A stretch of DNA of 64,000 bases from Nitrospirota bacterium (GTDB lineage Bacteria > Nitrospirota > Nitrospiria > Nitrospirales > Nitrospiraceae). Shown here piece by piece: positions 51,801-59,985 of the stretch. The stretch covers positions 27,375-91,374 of the forward strand of contig JBFLWP010000015.1 in NCBI GenBank assembly GCA_040757595.1, read 5' to 3'. The notes under the pieces were generated by a model. The model was not told the origin of the DNA. It did no database searches and saw only the letters and a program-made list of their open reading frames with translations. A program made the translations under genes and the position numbers. Numbering within the stretch: position 1 is the first letter of the stretch; each line of letters opens with the position of its first letter.

Positions 51801-53203
51801 GCCGCGATCGGGACGACGCCCAAGCCAAGTCCGCCGGCTTCGGCCATCTCACGCCGCGCCAGATCGTGGCCGAGCTGGACCGGTACGTCGTCGGCCAGCG
51901 CGACGCCAAGCGGATGGTCGCGATCGCGCTCCGCAACCGGTGGCGGCGGCAGCAGTTGAGCCCCGAGCTGCGGGACGAGGTGATCCCGAAGAACATCATC
52001 ATGATCGGGCCCACCGGCGTGGGGAAGACCGAGATCGCGCGCCGGCTGGCCAAGCTGGCCCAGGCGCCGTTCATCAAGGTGGAGGCCTCCAAGTTCACCG
52101 AGGTCGGCTACGTGGGCCGGGACGTGGAATCCATCATCCGCGACCTGACCGAGCAGTCGGTCAGCCTGGTCAAGGCCGCGCACGTCGCGCAGGTGCAGCA
52201 GAAGGCCGAGCAGCAGGCGGAGGAGCGGCTGCTGGATCTGCTGCTCCCGCCGCAGGGGGCCCGCGTGACGATCGGCAGCTTCGACGAGCAGGGGGCCGAG
52301 CCGCCTCCGGTCCACGAATCCTACGAGGCCACCCGCTCGAAGCTGCGCCTGCAGTTGCGGGAGGGCAAGCTGGACCACCGGTCCGTCGAGGTGGAGGTCA
52401 AGGAACGGGGCCTCCCCGTCGGCATCATCTCGAACGCGGGCGGGATGGAGGAATTGGAGAGCAACTTGCGGGAGATGCTGGGGGGCCTCTTCCCGGGCAA
52501 GAAAAAGAAGCGGCAGATGAAGGTGCCGGAGGCCCTGAAGCACCTGGCCCAGGACGAGGCCCAGAAGCTGATCGACATGGACGAGGTGGTGCGGGAGGCC
52601 GTTGCCAAGGTGGAGCAGGCGGGGATCGTGTTCCTGGACGAGATCGACAAGATCGCCGGACGCGAGAAGCTCGCGGGGCCGGACGTCTCGCGCGAGGGGG
52701 TCCAGCGGGATCTCCTGCCGATCGTGGAGGGCTCGACCGTGAACACCAAGTACGGGCCGGTCCGGACCGATCACGTCCTCTTCATCGCCGCCGGCGCCTT
52801 CCACGTGGCCAAGCCCTCCGATCTGATCCCGGAGCTGCAGGGGCGGTTCCCCATCCGGGTGGAGCTGGAGCCGCTGACCAAGGACGACTTCATCCGGATC
52901 CTGACCGAGCCGCGCGGCGCGCTGGTCACCCAGTACTGCGCCCTGCTCCAGACGGAGGGGGTCACGGTGGACTTCGCGCCGGACGGGCTGGAGGAGATCG
53001 CCGCGACCGCGGCGCTTGTGAACGAGCGGACGGAGAACATCGGGGCCCGGCGCCTCTTCACGATCATGGAGCGGCTGCTCGAGCAGGTCCTGTTCGAGGG
53101 ACCGGAGCTCGCGGACAAGAAGCTCGTGGTTGACGCCAAGTACGTGCAGGACCGCCTGCGGGACATCGCCAAAGCGGAGGACCTGAGCCGGTTTATTCTC
53201 TGA
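51797..53203 (+). CDS. hslU: ATP-dependent protease ATPase subunit HslU
   Basis: AAA+ unfoldase partner of HslV, 468 residues. It begins with [20 protein letters not shown], with Walker [10 protein letters not shown], the pore loop GYVGRDVE, the intermediate (I) domain from about residue 110 to 240, Walker [16 protein letters not shown] and sensor [12 protein letters not shown]. The C-terminus [14 protein letters not shown] is the tail that activates HslV. GTG start, translationally coupled to hslV. Confidence 0.97.
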   Translation: MSRDRDDAQAKSAGFGHLTPRQIVAELDRYVVGQRDAKRMVAIALRNRWRRQQLSPELRDEVIPKNIIMIGPTGVGKTEIARRLAKLAQAPFIKVEASKFTEVGYVGRDVESIIRDLTEQSVSLVKAAHVAQVQQKAEQQAEERLLDLLLPPQGARVTIGSFDEQGAEPPPVHESYEATRSKLRLQLREGKLDHRSVEVEVKERGLPVGIISNAGGMEELESNLREMLGGLFPGKKKKRQMKVPEALKHLAQDEAQKLIDMDEVVREAVAKVEQAGIVFLDEIDKIAGREKLAGPDVSREGVQRDLLPIVEGSTVNTKYGPVRTDHVLFIAAGAFHVAKPSDLIPELQGRFPIRVELEPLTKDDFIRILTEPRGALVTQYCALLQTEGVTVDFAPDGLEEIAATAALVNERTENIGARRLFTIMERLLEQVLFEGPELADKKLVVDAKYVQDRLRDIAKAEDLSRFIL

Positions 53204-53208
53204 AGAAG

Positions 53209-53272
53209 GCGCGCGGCGCGAGGCCAGAGGCGAGGGGAGCGGAGCCTCGTGCCTCTAGCCCCTAGCCCGCAC
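53209..53272. repeat. inverted heptamer-repeat element
   Basis: Left arm GCGCGGC, GCGAGGC, CAGAGGC, GAGGGGA (53211-53240); right arm CTCGTGC, CTCTAGC, CCCTAGC, CCGCACC (53245-53272). It lies between hslU and argB, just before argB's ribosome-binding site. Confidence 0.75.
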
Positions 53273-53283
53273 CGGAGGTGTAG

Positions 53284-54177
53284 ATGAACAAACTCATCAA
53301 GAAGGCCAGCGTCCTCGTCGAAGCCCTCCCCTACATCCGGACCTTCGCGGGCAAGACCGTGGTCATCAAGTACGGCGGCAAGGCGATGACCGACGAGGCC
53401 CTCAAGGACGGCTTCGCCCTCGACGTCGTGATGCTGAAGTACGTGGGCCTCAACCCGGTCGTCGTGCACGGGGGCGGGCCGCAGATCGATCAGATGCTGA
53501 ACCGGCTCGGGCTGGAGGCCAAGTTCCGGCAGGGGGTGCGCGTCACTGACCGGCCCACGATGGAGATCGTGGAGATGGTCCTGGGCGGCAAGATCAACAA
53601 GGAAATCGTCGCCCTGCTCAACCGGCACGGAGCCAGGGCCGTCGGCCTCACGGGCAAGGACGGGCGGCTGATCCAGGCCAAGCCGCTCACGATGCGGGCC
53701 TGGGCGGAGAGCCTCTACACGGACCCGGACGGCCTGCCGGACGAGGACTTCGGGCTGGTCGGCGAGGTCCAGGCCGTGGACCCGCAGATCATCCTCAAGC
53801 TGCAGGAGGAGCAGTTCATTCCGGTCATCGCGCCGATCGGGACCGACCGGGACGGACACACCTACAACATCAACGCGGACCTGGTGGCGGGCGCCGTCGC
53901 CGCGGCCCTCAAGGCGGAGAAGCTGCTGGTGCTCACGGACGTGAAAGGCATCCGCGACGCCAAGGGCCGCCACGTCTCCACCCTGTCGCGGAAAGACATG
54001 CAGCGCATGGTCAAGAAGGGGACGATCAGCGAGGGCATGTTGCCCAAGGTGCATGCCTGCCTGATGGCGCTGGACGGCGGGGTGCGGAAAGCCCACATCA
54101 TCGACGGCCGGATGCCGCACGCGATCCTGCTGGAGGTCTTCACGCACAAAGGGATCGGCACCGAGATCGTCTGCTAG
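53284..54177 (+). CDS. argB: acetylglutamate kinase
   Basis: Second enzyme of arginine synthesis, phosphorylating N-acetylglutamate; 297 residues. The amino-acid-kinase fold is clear: VVIKYGGKAMTD, VVVHGGGPQIDQML, GLTGKDGRLIQAKPL, YNINADLVAGAVAAALKAEK and TDVKGIRDAKG. The N-terminal extension with KKASVLVEALPYIRTFAG is of the type that mediates hexamer formation and arginine feedback in other species. CCGGAGG precedes the ATG. It is last of the trmFO-xerC-hslVU run. Confidence 0.96.
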   Translation: MNKLIKKASVLVEALPYIRTFAGKTVVIKYGGKAMTDEALKDGFALDVVMLKYVGLNPVVVHGGGPQIDQMLNRLGLEAKFRQGVRVTDRPTMEIVEMVLGGKINKEIVALLNRHGARAVGLTGKDGRLIQAKPLTMRAWAESLYTDPDGLPDEDFGLVGEVQAVDPQIILKLQEEQFIPVIAPIGTDRDGHTYNINADLVAGAVAAALKAEKLLVLTDVKGIRDAKGRHVSTLSRKDMQRMVKKGTISEGMLPKVHACLMALDGGVRKAHIIDGRMPHAILLEVFTHKGIGTEIVC

Positions 54178-54184
54178 AGAAATC

Positions 54185-54232
54185 CGTCAGCGGTCAGCCC
54201 CGAGACCAAGCTGACGGCTCGCTGCCGAGAGC
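54185..54232. repeat. short inverted repeat of heptamer type
   Basis: GTCAGCGGTCAGC near 54186 and GCTGACGGC near 54211 face each other, with CGAGA and CTCGC echoes. It lies between argB and the next gene. Confidence 0.55.
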
Positions 54233-54239
54233 CGGCCGT

Positions 54240-54863
54240 ATGAGGGCTCACTCGAAAGCGGGCGGCGGGCGCCGCGCGACGGTCCCGCAGCCGGATCAGA
54301 AGAGCGCCCTCCTGGTGGGGGACATCCAGGTGGACTTCTGTCCGGGAGGCGCCCTGGGGGTGCCCGGCGGTGACGAGATCATCCCGGTCGTCAACGAGTG
54401 CATCCGCCGGTTCCATGCCCGACAGATCCCCGTCATCGCCGTGCGGGACTGGCACCCGCCCACCCACTGTTCCTTCAAGGAGCAGGGAGGGATCTGGCCC
54501 GTCCACTGCGTCCAGATGTCGCGCGGGGCCCAGTTCCACCCAGACCTCGTCGTGCCGCCCGGCACCTTCATCGTCTCCAAGGCCACTGACCCCAAGAAGG
54601 AAGCCTACTCCAGCTTCGAGGGCACGACGCTCGAAGGACGGCTGCGGGAACTGGGCGTCGAGACCCTCTTCGTCACGGGGCTGGCCACCGACTACTGTGT
54701 GAAGAACACCGTGCTGGACGCCAGGCGGCTGGGCTTTCGGGTCGTCGTCCTCGAGGACGCGATCCGAGGGATCGACGCGACGCCAGGCGATTGCGACCGG
54801 GCCGTCCAGGCGATGAAGCAGGCCGGGGCGCTCTTCGCCCGATCCTCGGACCTGCTTCTGTGA
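54240..54863 (+). CDS. pncA: nicotinamidase (isochorismatase-fold)
   Basis: Converts nicotinamide to nicotinate for NAD salvage, 207 residues. Catalytic aspartate 28 is in VGDIQVDFCPGG, metal ligands are in RDWHPPTHCSF, WPVHCVQMSRGAQFH follows and the nucleophile cysteine is in TGLATDYCVKNTVLDA. An N-terminal basic extension of about 20 residues (HSKAGGGRRA) may mean the true start is later. The stop overlaps the following peptidase gene as GTGA, so NAD salvage is coupled to an exopeptidase-type enzyme. Confidence 0.9.
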   Translation: MRAHSKAGGGRRATVPQPDQKSALLVGDIQVDFCPGGALGVPGGDEIIPVVNECIRRFHARQIPVIAVRDWHPPTHCSFKEQGGIWPVHCVQMSRGAQFHPDLVVPPGTFIVSKATDPKKEAYSSFEGTTLEGRLRELGVETLFVTGLATDYCVKNTVLDARRLGFRVVVLEDAIRGIDATPGDCDRAVQAMKQAGALFARSSDLLL

Positions 54864-55816
54864 GCGGCCGGCCCCTCGACCCTTCGACGAGACCCAGGGC
54901 TCAAGACCGGTTGCGCACCCACGTCGAAGCCCTGGTCGGCGAGCGCCACCACGTCTCCTCTCCCGCGGCGCTGCATCGAGCCCAACGGTATCTCGCCGAG
55001 CAGTTCCGCGGCCTGGGCGTCGCCGTCTCCACCCACGACGTCGAGGCCTTCGGCCGGACCTTCCAGAACGTCGTTGCCACCCTGCCAGCCTCTGCCTCTC
55101 CCATTCAGCATTCATCGTTCAGCGTTCCGCATGTGCTTCCGCTGCTTCCGCCCCTGCTCATCGGCGCCCACTACGATACGGTGCCCGGTTCGCCCGGAGC
55201 CGACGACAACGCCAGCGGGCTGGCGGTTCTGCTGGAAGCAGCCCGGTCCCTCCGCGACGTGCCGCTGGCCCGCGCCGTGCGCCTGATCGGCTTCTGCCTG
55301 GAGGAGGAGAGCCTGCTCGGCAGCCTGGCCTACGCGGCCTCGTTGCGGGAACGGTGCGAGGACATCCAGGGGGCGATCGTGCTGGAATGCGTCGGGTACT
55401 GCCGCCGTGAGGCGGGCTCGCAGGTCGTTCCGGCCGGCTTGCCGATCGCCGTCCCGTCGGTCGGCGACTTTCTCGGGATCGTCGGCAATGCCCGATCGGC
55501 GGAGTTCGCGGCGGGGATCGAAGCGGCGGCGCGCCGGCGCGTCCCGGATTTGAAGACCGTCCCGCTGCTGGTGCCGGGGAAGGGAGAGCTGCTGCCCGAT
55601 GCCAGGCGCAGCGACCACGCAGCCTTCTGGGAGCATGGGTATCCGGCCGTCATGCTCACCGACACGGCCAATTTCCGGAATCCCCACTACCACCGGCCGA
55701 CGGACGCGGTGGAGACGCTGGACTTCGAGTTTCTCGCGGCGGTCGCCGAAGCCGTGACTGCGGCGGCCTGCGAGCTGGCCGGCCCGCCTCCGCTCAAGAA
55801 CTTCGCTGATCTCTGA
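54860..55816 (+). CDS. M28-family metallopeptidase
   Basis: 318 residues, GTG start overlapping pncA. Metal ligands: histidine in LIGAHYDTVPG, aspartate in GADDNASGLAVLLEAA, glutamates in CLEEESLLGS and histidine in HYHRPTDAVETLDF. There is no signal peptide, so it is cytosolic, unlike most M28 aminopeptidases. An insert ASPIQHSSFSVPHVLPLLPP just before the first ligand strand is encoded by heptamer repeats. The substrate is unknown; glutaminyl cyclases and aminopeptidases share this fold. Confidence 0.9.
   Translation: MSGRPLDPSTRPRAQDRLRTHVEALVGERHHVSSPAALHRAQRYLAEQFRGLGVAVSTHDVEAFGRTFQNVVATLPASASPIQHSSFSVPHVLPLLPPLLIGAHYDTVPGSPGADDNASGLAVLLEAARSLRDVPLARAVRLIGFCLEEESLLGSLAYAASLRERCEDIQGAIVLECVGYCRREAGSQVVPAGLPIAVPSVGDFLGIVGNARSAEFAAGIEAAARRRVPDLKTVPLLVPGKGELLPDARRSDHAAFWEHGYPAVMLTDTANFRNPHYHRPTDAVETLDFEFLAAVAEAVTAAACELAGPPPLKNFADL
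55102..55136 (+). repeat. intragenic tandem heptamers inside the M28 gene
   Basis: CATTCAG, CATTCAT, CGTTCAG, CGTTCCG and CATGTGC are five heptamers in tandem within the M28 gene. They are followed by CTTCCGC-type units. They encode a loop insert before the catalytic HYD strand. Confidence 0.75.
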
Positions 55817-55846
55817 CCGGGCCGGTTATGGTACAGTGGCCCTCCC

Positions 55847-57043
55847 ATGCGGATCTTCGTCCTCGGAGTGGGCGCCACCGGGTCGTTGCTCGCGCAGCTC
55901 CTCGCCCGCCAGGGTCACCAGGTCTCCTGCGGCGACCGGGACCCCGATCGCGCGCACCGCTTCCTGGGCAAGGAGTCCCCGGCCACGGTCCAGCAGGTGA
56001 ACGCCCGCAACCTGTGGAGCGTCGTGAGGGCCGCGCGCGGCGCCCACCTCATCGTCAACGCCTGCCCGGCCGTCTTCAACACCATCGTCCTGCGTGCCGC
56101 CCTGCGCCTGCGCGCCCACTACCTCGACACCGCCTCGCACCTCGTGCGCAATCCCTTCAAAGCCGAGCAGCTCGGCTTCGACGCACGCTTCCGGGCGAAG
56201 CGCCGTTTGGCCGTGATCGATGCCGGCGCCGCGCCGGGTCTCACGAACCTGCTCGTGGCGTGCAGCGCCGATCAGCTCGACTCGGTCGAAGCCGTCCACG
56301 TGCGGCTGTACGAGAGCACCAGGAGCGAGAACCCCGTCTCCCAGTGGTCGCCCGACGTGGCCTTCGCCGAGGCGACTTCGCGGCCGCCTGTCTACCGGCA
56401 GGGCCGCTTCCGTTTCGGACAGCGCTTCGGGGAGCGGGAATTGTTCCGCTTTCCCCCCCCGATCGGGTCGGTCGGGGTCGTGCTGGCTGCGCAGGACGAG
56501 GTCTGCACGGTGCCGCACGTCCTGGACCTGCAGGAGATGGACGTGAAGATCGGGGGGGGCGACATCGAGCGGCTGCGTCGGTGGTACCGACAGGGTAAGC
56601 TCAGGAAGTCTCGCGGCCTCGTCGCGAAACGCTTTCCCAAGACCCCGCCCCCGAGCCTGGTGGCCGAGTTGATCGGCCGGGGGGTGCTGCGGAACGCGCG
56701 CTTCGCCGCAGCCGTGCTGGTGCGAGGCCGGAAGCGCGGAGAACGTACGGCGATCCGCTGGGACGTTACCTTTCCCACCCTCTACCAGATCCATCTCCGC
56801 GGGATGTCCATCTCGCCGATCGCCTGGGCGACCGCCCGCCTCGCCGCGCTCTTCATCAAGCATGCTCCCCGCGAGCTCGCCGGGGTCTATCCGCCCGAAG
56901 CCTTGCCGGCCAAGATCCGCCGAGCCGTTCTCGCCGATGCCCGGTCCTCCGGCATCCGCATGGTGAAGCGGATCGTCCGACTCAAGGCTTCGGCTGATGA
57001 GGAGCTGGCCGGTGAACGGCGGCCGGCGAACCAAGGATCATGA
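55847..57043 (+). CDS. saccharopine dehydrogenase-like NAD(P)-binding protein
   Basis: 398 residues. The N-terminal Rossmann fold is MRIFVLGVGATGSLLAQLLA with GDRDPDRAHRFL; the family block LIVNACPAVFNTIVLRAAL and HYLDTASHL follows, then the mid-section VIDAGAAPGLTNLLVA. This is the saccharopine/carboxynorspermidine dehydrogenase group, which couples an amino acid to a keto acid or aldehyde. A second, basic C-terminal part (RWYRQGKLRKSRGLVAKR) is unusual. Its stop overlaps the next gene as ATGA. There is no ribosome-binding site; a TACAGT box nine bases before the ATG leaves open a leaderless message. Confidence 0.85.
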   Translation: MRIFVLGVGATGSLLAQLLARQGHQVSCGDRDPDRAHRFLGKESPATVQQVNARNLWSVVRAARGAHLIVNACPAVFNTIVLRAALRLRAHYLDTASHLVRNPFKAEQLGFDARFRAKRRLAVIDAGAAPGLTNLLVACSADQLDSVEAVHVRLYESTRSENPVSQWSPDVAFAEATSRPPVYRQGRFRFGQRFGERELFRFPPPIGSVGVVLAAQDEVCTVPHVLDLQEMDVKIGGGDIERLRRWYRQGKLRKSRGLVAKRFPKTPPPSLVAELIGRGVLRNARFAAAVLVRGRKRGERTAIRWDVTFPTLYQIHLRGMSISPIAWATARLAALFIKHAPRELAGVYPPEALPAKIRRAVLADARSSGIRMVKRIVRLKASADEELAGERRPANQGS

Positions 57044-57795
57044 GGCGAGTCAACGGCCCAACACCCTCACAAGCGGCGACGGAGAGTGACCGGGCGGAGG
57101 AAAGACGGCTCAAGCTCCGGACGAGGCAAACCATCGCGCGGCTGTTCGACCGGCTCGACTATCGGCGGCTCGGTCCCATCTATTGCGAGGAAGGCGGTGG
57201 GGCTTTCTGGAAGGCCAGCAGAGGGCCGTGCGAGAGGCTGGGCGTCAGGCTGGCCCTTGTGCTGCTCAACCGGTTGAAGCCGGGGGGGCGCAGCCTCTAC
57301 GTCGGTGCGGGCGTCGCGGAGTTGCCGATGCTCCTGACGGAGACCCTGGAGCTGGGGCGGACAGTCGAAGCGTACAATCTCAGGGCCGATGAGGTGACCC
57401 TGCTCAACCGGGCTTGCCGGGGGTTGCCGGTCCGGTTCGAGGCCCGGGACGGCCGGGCGGCCGGGGGCCGGTTCGACCACCTGTGGCTCGTCAGCGTGTT
57501 CAACGATCCGGAGCGGTTTCCAGAGCTCTCGGCCCTCTCGTACGGGAGGGCCAATCCCGCGACCTTCGACCCGGTGGCCTTTGCGCGGGAACGGAAGGCG
57601 GTCTTGTCCCTGGCCGAAGCCTGCCTCGACAAGCTGACCCTCCCGGGCCTCGTGACCACGTCGGTCGAGGAGATCCCCTGGATTGTGGGCTGGTGCGCGA
57701 AGCGGGCTGTGCCCTGCGTCGTCGAGGAGGAAGACTATCCCACCGCGATCGTGGGCGACCCGGTCTGTTTCATCCGCCTCGGCACGAGGACGTGA
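57040..57795 (+). CDS. Rossmann/SAM-methyltransferase-like protein of unknown function
   Basis: 251 residues. A central glycine-rich strand (RSLYVGAGVAELPMLLTETL) and EAYNLRADEVTLLNRACRGL look like a SAM-binding fold, but the normal motif I spacing is degenerate, and DHLWLVSVFNDPERF replaces motif IV. The N-terminus is a charged helix, and CEEGGGAFWKASRGP follows. It is translationally coupled (ATGA) to the saccharopine dehydrogenase-like gene, so the two probably act on one pathway. I do not recognise the family. A nicotianamine-synthase-type role, which is often paired with an opine-type dehydrogenase, can be considered but is not supported by any specific motif. Confidence 0.7.
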   Translation: MRRVNGPTPSQAATESDRAEERRLKLRTRQTIARLFDRLDYRRLGPIYCEEGGGAFWKASRGPCERLGVRLALVLLNRLKPGGRSLYVGAGVAELPMLLTETLELGRTVEAYNLRADEVTLLNRACRGLPVRFEARDGRAAGGRFDHLWLVSVFNDPERFPELSALSYGRANPATFDPVAFARERKAVLSLAEACLDKLTLPGLVTTSVEEIPWIVGWCAKRAVPCVVEEEDYPTAIVGDPVCFIRLGTRT

Positions 57796-57826
57796 AACGT
57801 CAGACGTGAGATGTGAGACGTGAAGG
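57789..57826 (+). repeat. tandem heptamers after the Rossmann-protein gene
   Basis: GACGTGAAACGTCAGACGTG and following GAGATGTGAGACGTGAAGG form about five GACGTGA-type units (57789-57826). No clear inverse arm follows before the minus-strand gene end, so this is a single-armed member. Confidence 0.7.
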
Positions 57827-57838
57827 AGAAGAAAGAAG

Positions 57839-58378
57839 TTAGACTTGGAAGCCGGTCCTGGGTTTGGCCGGATCGGAGAGGTACTCGCGGGCATACCGGA
57901 CGTAGTTCTCAGCCGATTCCCTGATCCAGGCCAGCTCTTCGGCGGTGACCGGCCGCTTGACCTTGGCGGGTGCGCCCAGGACCAGGCTCTTGGGCGGCAC
58001 GATCGTCCCTTCCGTGACCAGCGCGCCGGCCCCTACGACCGAGTCCTCGCCGATCACGGCCCCGTCCATGATGATGGCCCCCATCCCGATCAGGACCCGG
58101 TCCTTGACCGTGCACCCGTGCAGGACGACGTGGTGCCCGACCGTCACGTCGTCGCCGATCACCAGGGGGGCCGTGTCGTGGGTCACGTGGAGCATGCAGA
58201 GGTCCTGGACGTTGGTCCGGCTCCCGATCCGGATGTAGTGCACGTCCCCGCGCACGACCGAGTTGAACCAGACGCTGGAGTCTTCCCCGACGACCACGTC
58301 CCCGACGACGACGGCGGTCTCCTCGACGAAGGCGCTCCTGGCGATCTTGGGCATCATGCCCTGGAAAGTTCTGATCAC
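57839..58378 (-). CDS. gamma-carbonic-anhydrase-like hexapeptide-repeat protein
   Basis: 179 residues from a GTG at 58378 (the family begins MIR-FQG); an ATG at 58357 is the alternative. A left-handed beta-helix of hexapeptide repeats is evident: VVGDVVVGEDSSVWFNSVVRGD, RIGSRTNVQDLCMLHVTHDT, VTVGHHVVLHGCTV and GMGAIIMDGAVIGEDSVVG (quoted as parts of one helix). The metal-site histidines are in HVTHDT and GHHVVLH. Many members are gamma-class carbonic anhydrases, but others (YrdA, PaaY) have different activity; a catalytic loop is not visible. It is divergent from rimO. Confidence 0.88.
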   Translation of the reverse strand: MIRTFQGMMPKIARSAFVEETAVVVGDVVVGEDSSVWFNSVVRGDVHYIRIGSRTNVQDLCMLHVTHDTAPLVIGDDVTVGHHVVLHGCTVKDRVLIGMGAIIMDGAVIGEDSVVGAGALVTEGTIVPPKSLVLGAPAKVKRPVTAEELAWIRESAENYVRYAREYLSDPAKPRTGFQV

Positions 58379-58434
58379 GGGCTCACTGTAGAGGAAGTCT
58401 GCGGAACGAATCAAGCCGATCGCGGGACGGTCGG

Positions 58435-58464
58435 TTGACAGGTTTTCGACCCGTCCCGTAGACT
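58435..58464 (+). promoter_or_regulatory. sigma-70 promoter for rimO, transcript nearly leaderless
   Basis: TTGACA at 58435-58440 and TAGACT at 58459-58464 are 18 bases apart. The ATG of rimO follows ten bases after the -10 box, so the message would have a leader of only about 3-5 bases. Confidence 0.65.
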
Positions 58465-58474
58465 CAATTCCCAT

Positions 58475-59911
58475 ATGGCAAGGCGCAAATCCGTCCCGCT
58501 CGTCGCGGAGCCGCGCAAGACCAGGATCGGCTTCGTCAACCTGGGCTGCACCAAGAACCAGGTGGACGCGGAGGTCATGTTGGGCTCGCTGGCGGCCAAC
58601 GGCTTCGAGCTGACCCCGGAGGCCAAGCGGGCCGAGGTCATCATCGTCAACACCTGCGGCTTCATCGAGGAGGCCAAGCAGGAGTCCGTCAACGCGATCA
58701 TCGAGTACGGGGGCCTCAAGAAGACCGCGCAGTGCAAGGTCCTGATCGCGGCCGGCTGCCTGGCCCAGCGCTATCAGGGCGAGCTGCTGAAGGAGCTGCC
58801 GGAGCTGGACGGAGTGGTCGGGACCGGGGAGATCGGGCGCATCGCCGAGATCTGCCGGACCCTGCTCACACCGGGCCGCAAGACCCAGCGGCTCTGGACG
58901 GCCCCGCCTCCCTACCTCTACGACGAGCTGAGCCCGCGGCTGCGCCTGGGCCGGCCCCACTCCGCCTACGTGAAGATCGCCGAAGGGTGCAACCGCAACT
59001 GTTCCTTCTGCGCAATCCCGCTCATGCGCGGGAAGCAGCGGAGCCGGCCGGTCGAGTCCCTGGTCGAGGAAGCCCGCCGCCTGGCCTCTGAAGGGGTGAA
59101 GGAGCTGAACCTGATCTCCCAGGACACGGTCAACTACGGGGTGGACCTGGGACTCCGCCGCGGCCTCACGGCGCTGCTCAAGGAGCTGGTGAAGGTGCCA
59201 GGCCTCCGGTGGATCCGCCCCTTCTACCTCTATCCGCAGCAGGTGGACGACGAGCTGATCGCGCTCTACGCGGGGGAGGAGAAGCTCGCCAAGTACATTG
59301 ACATGCCGCTCCAGCACATCAACGACGTGATGCTGAAACGCATGCATCGGCTCGGCGACAAGGCCGCCATCACCGGGCTGGTGGACCGGCTGCGGGCGCG
59401 CATCCCGGGCCTCACCTTCCGCACCGCCTTCATCGTCGGGTTCCCCGGGGAGACCGAGGCCCAGTTCCTCGAGCTCAAGCGATACCTCGCCGACATGGAG
59501 TTCGACCGGGTGGGCGTCTTTCTCTATTCCGATGAGGAGGGGACGCCGGCGGCGAGGCTGGATCGCAAGCTCGACCGGTCGGTCATGGAGGAGCGGCGGA
59601 CCGAGCTGCTCGCGCTCCAGGAAACTATCTCGCTCAAGAAGAGCCGGGCGATGGTCGGCCGCACCGTCGAGGTCCTGGTGGACGGGCCGTCCGAAGAATC
59701 AGACCTGCTCCTGGCCGCCCGTCACGAGGGCCAGGCGCCGGACATTGACGGGGTCGTGTATCTCACCGACGGCCGGATCGATCTCACCCGCCCGCCCCGG
59801 GCGTCTCTCCGCAAGAACGCGCCCTTTCCCGTGCCGGGTGAGTTCGTGAAGGTGGCCGTCACGGAAGCAGCCGCCTACGACCTCGTCGGCTGCATCGTCG
59901 GGCCGGGCTGA
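58475..59911 (+). CDS. rimO: ribosomal protein S12 methylthiotransferase RimO
   Basis: Radical-SAM enzyme with two iron-sulfur clusters that methylthiolates the aspartate of ribosomal protein S12, 478 residues. The N-terminal methylthiotransferase domain has cysteines in FVNLGCTKNQVDAEVMLG, IIVNTCGFIEEAKQES and LIAAGCLAQRY. The radical-SAM cluster is CNRNCSFCAIPLMRG, and LNLISQDTVNYGVDLG and YIDMPLQHINDVMLKRMHR follow. The C-terminal TRAM domain shows GRTVEVLVDGPSEE. The DMPLQH signature distinguishes RimO from MiaB. No ribosome-binding site is visible. Confidence 0.95.
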   Translation: MARRKSVPLVAEPRKTRIGFVNLGCTKNQVDAEVMLGSLAANGFELTPEAKRAEVIIVNTCGFIEEAKQESVNAIIEYGGLKKTAQCKVLIAAGCLAQRYQGELLKELPELDGVVGTGEIGRIAEICRTLLTPGRKTQRLWTAPPPYLYDELSPRLRLGRPHSAYVKIAEGCNRNCSFCAIPLMRGKQRSRPVESLVEEARRLASEGVKELNLISQDTVNYGVDLGLRRGLTALLKELVKVPGLRWIRPFYLYPQQVDDELIALYAGEEKLAKYIDMPLQHINDVMLKRMHRLGDKAAITGLVDRLRARIPGLTFRTAFIVGFPGETEAQFLELKRYLADMEFDRVGVFLYSDEEGTPAARLDRKLDRSVMEERRTELLALQETISLKKSRAMVGRTVEVLVDGPSEESDLLLAARHEGQAPDIDGVVYLTDGRIDLTRPPRASLRKNAPFPVPGEFVKVAVTEAAAYDLVGCIVGPG

Positions 59912-59985
59912 TCTCGTTCTGCGTTTGACCGCGCTCTTGCATGAGCGGCGGCTCGTCGTCTTTGAGACAACCGGAATCGCGGGCC

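Noticed and set aside
57839..59347. 502-residue minus-strand frame extending the gamma-carbonic-anhydrase gene across rimO
   Set aside because: The upstream part is the antisense of rimO. The family start MIR-FQG lies at 58378.
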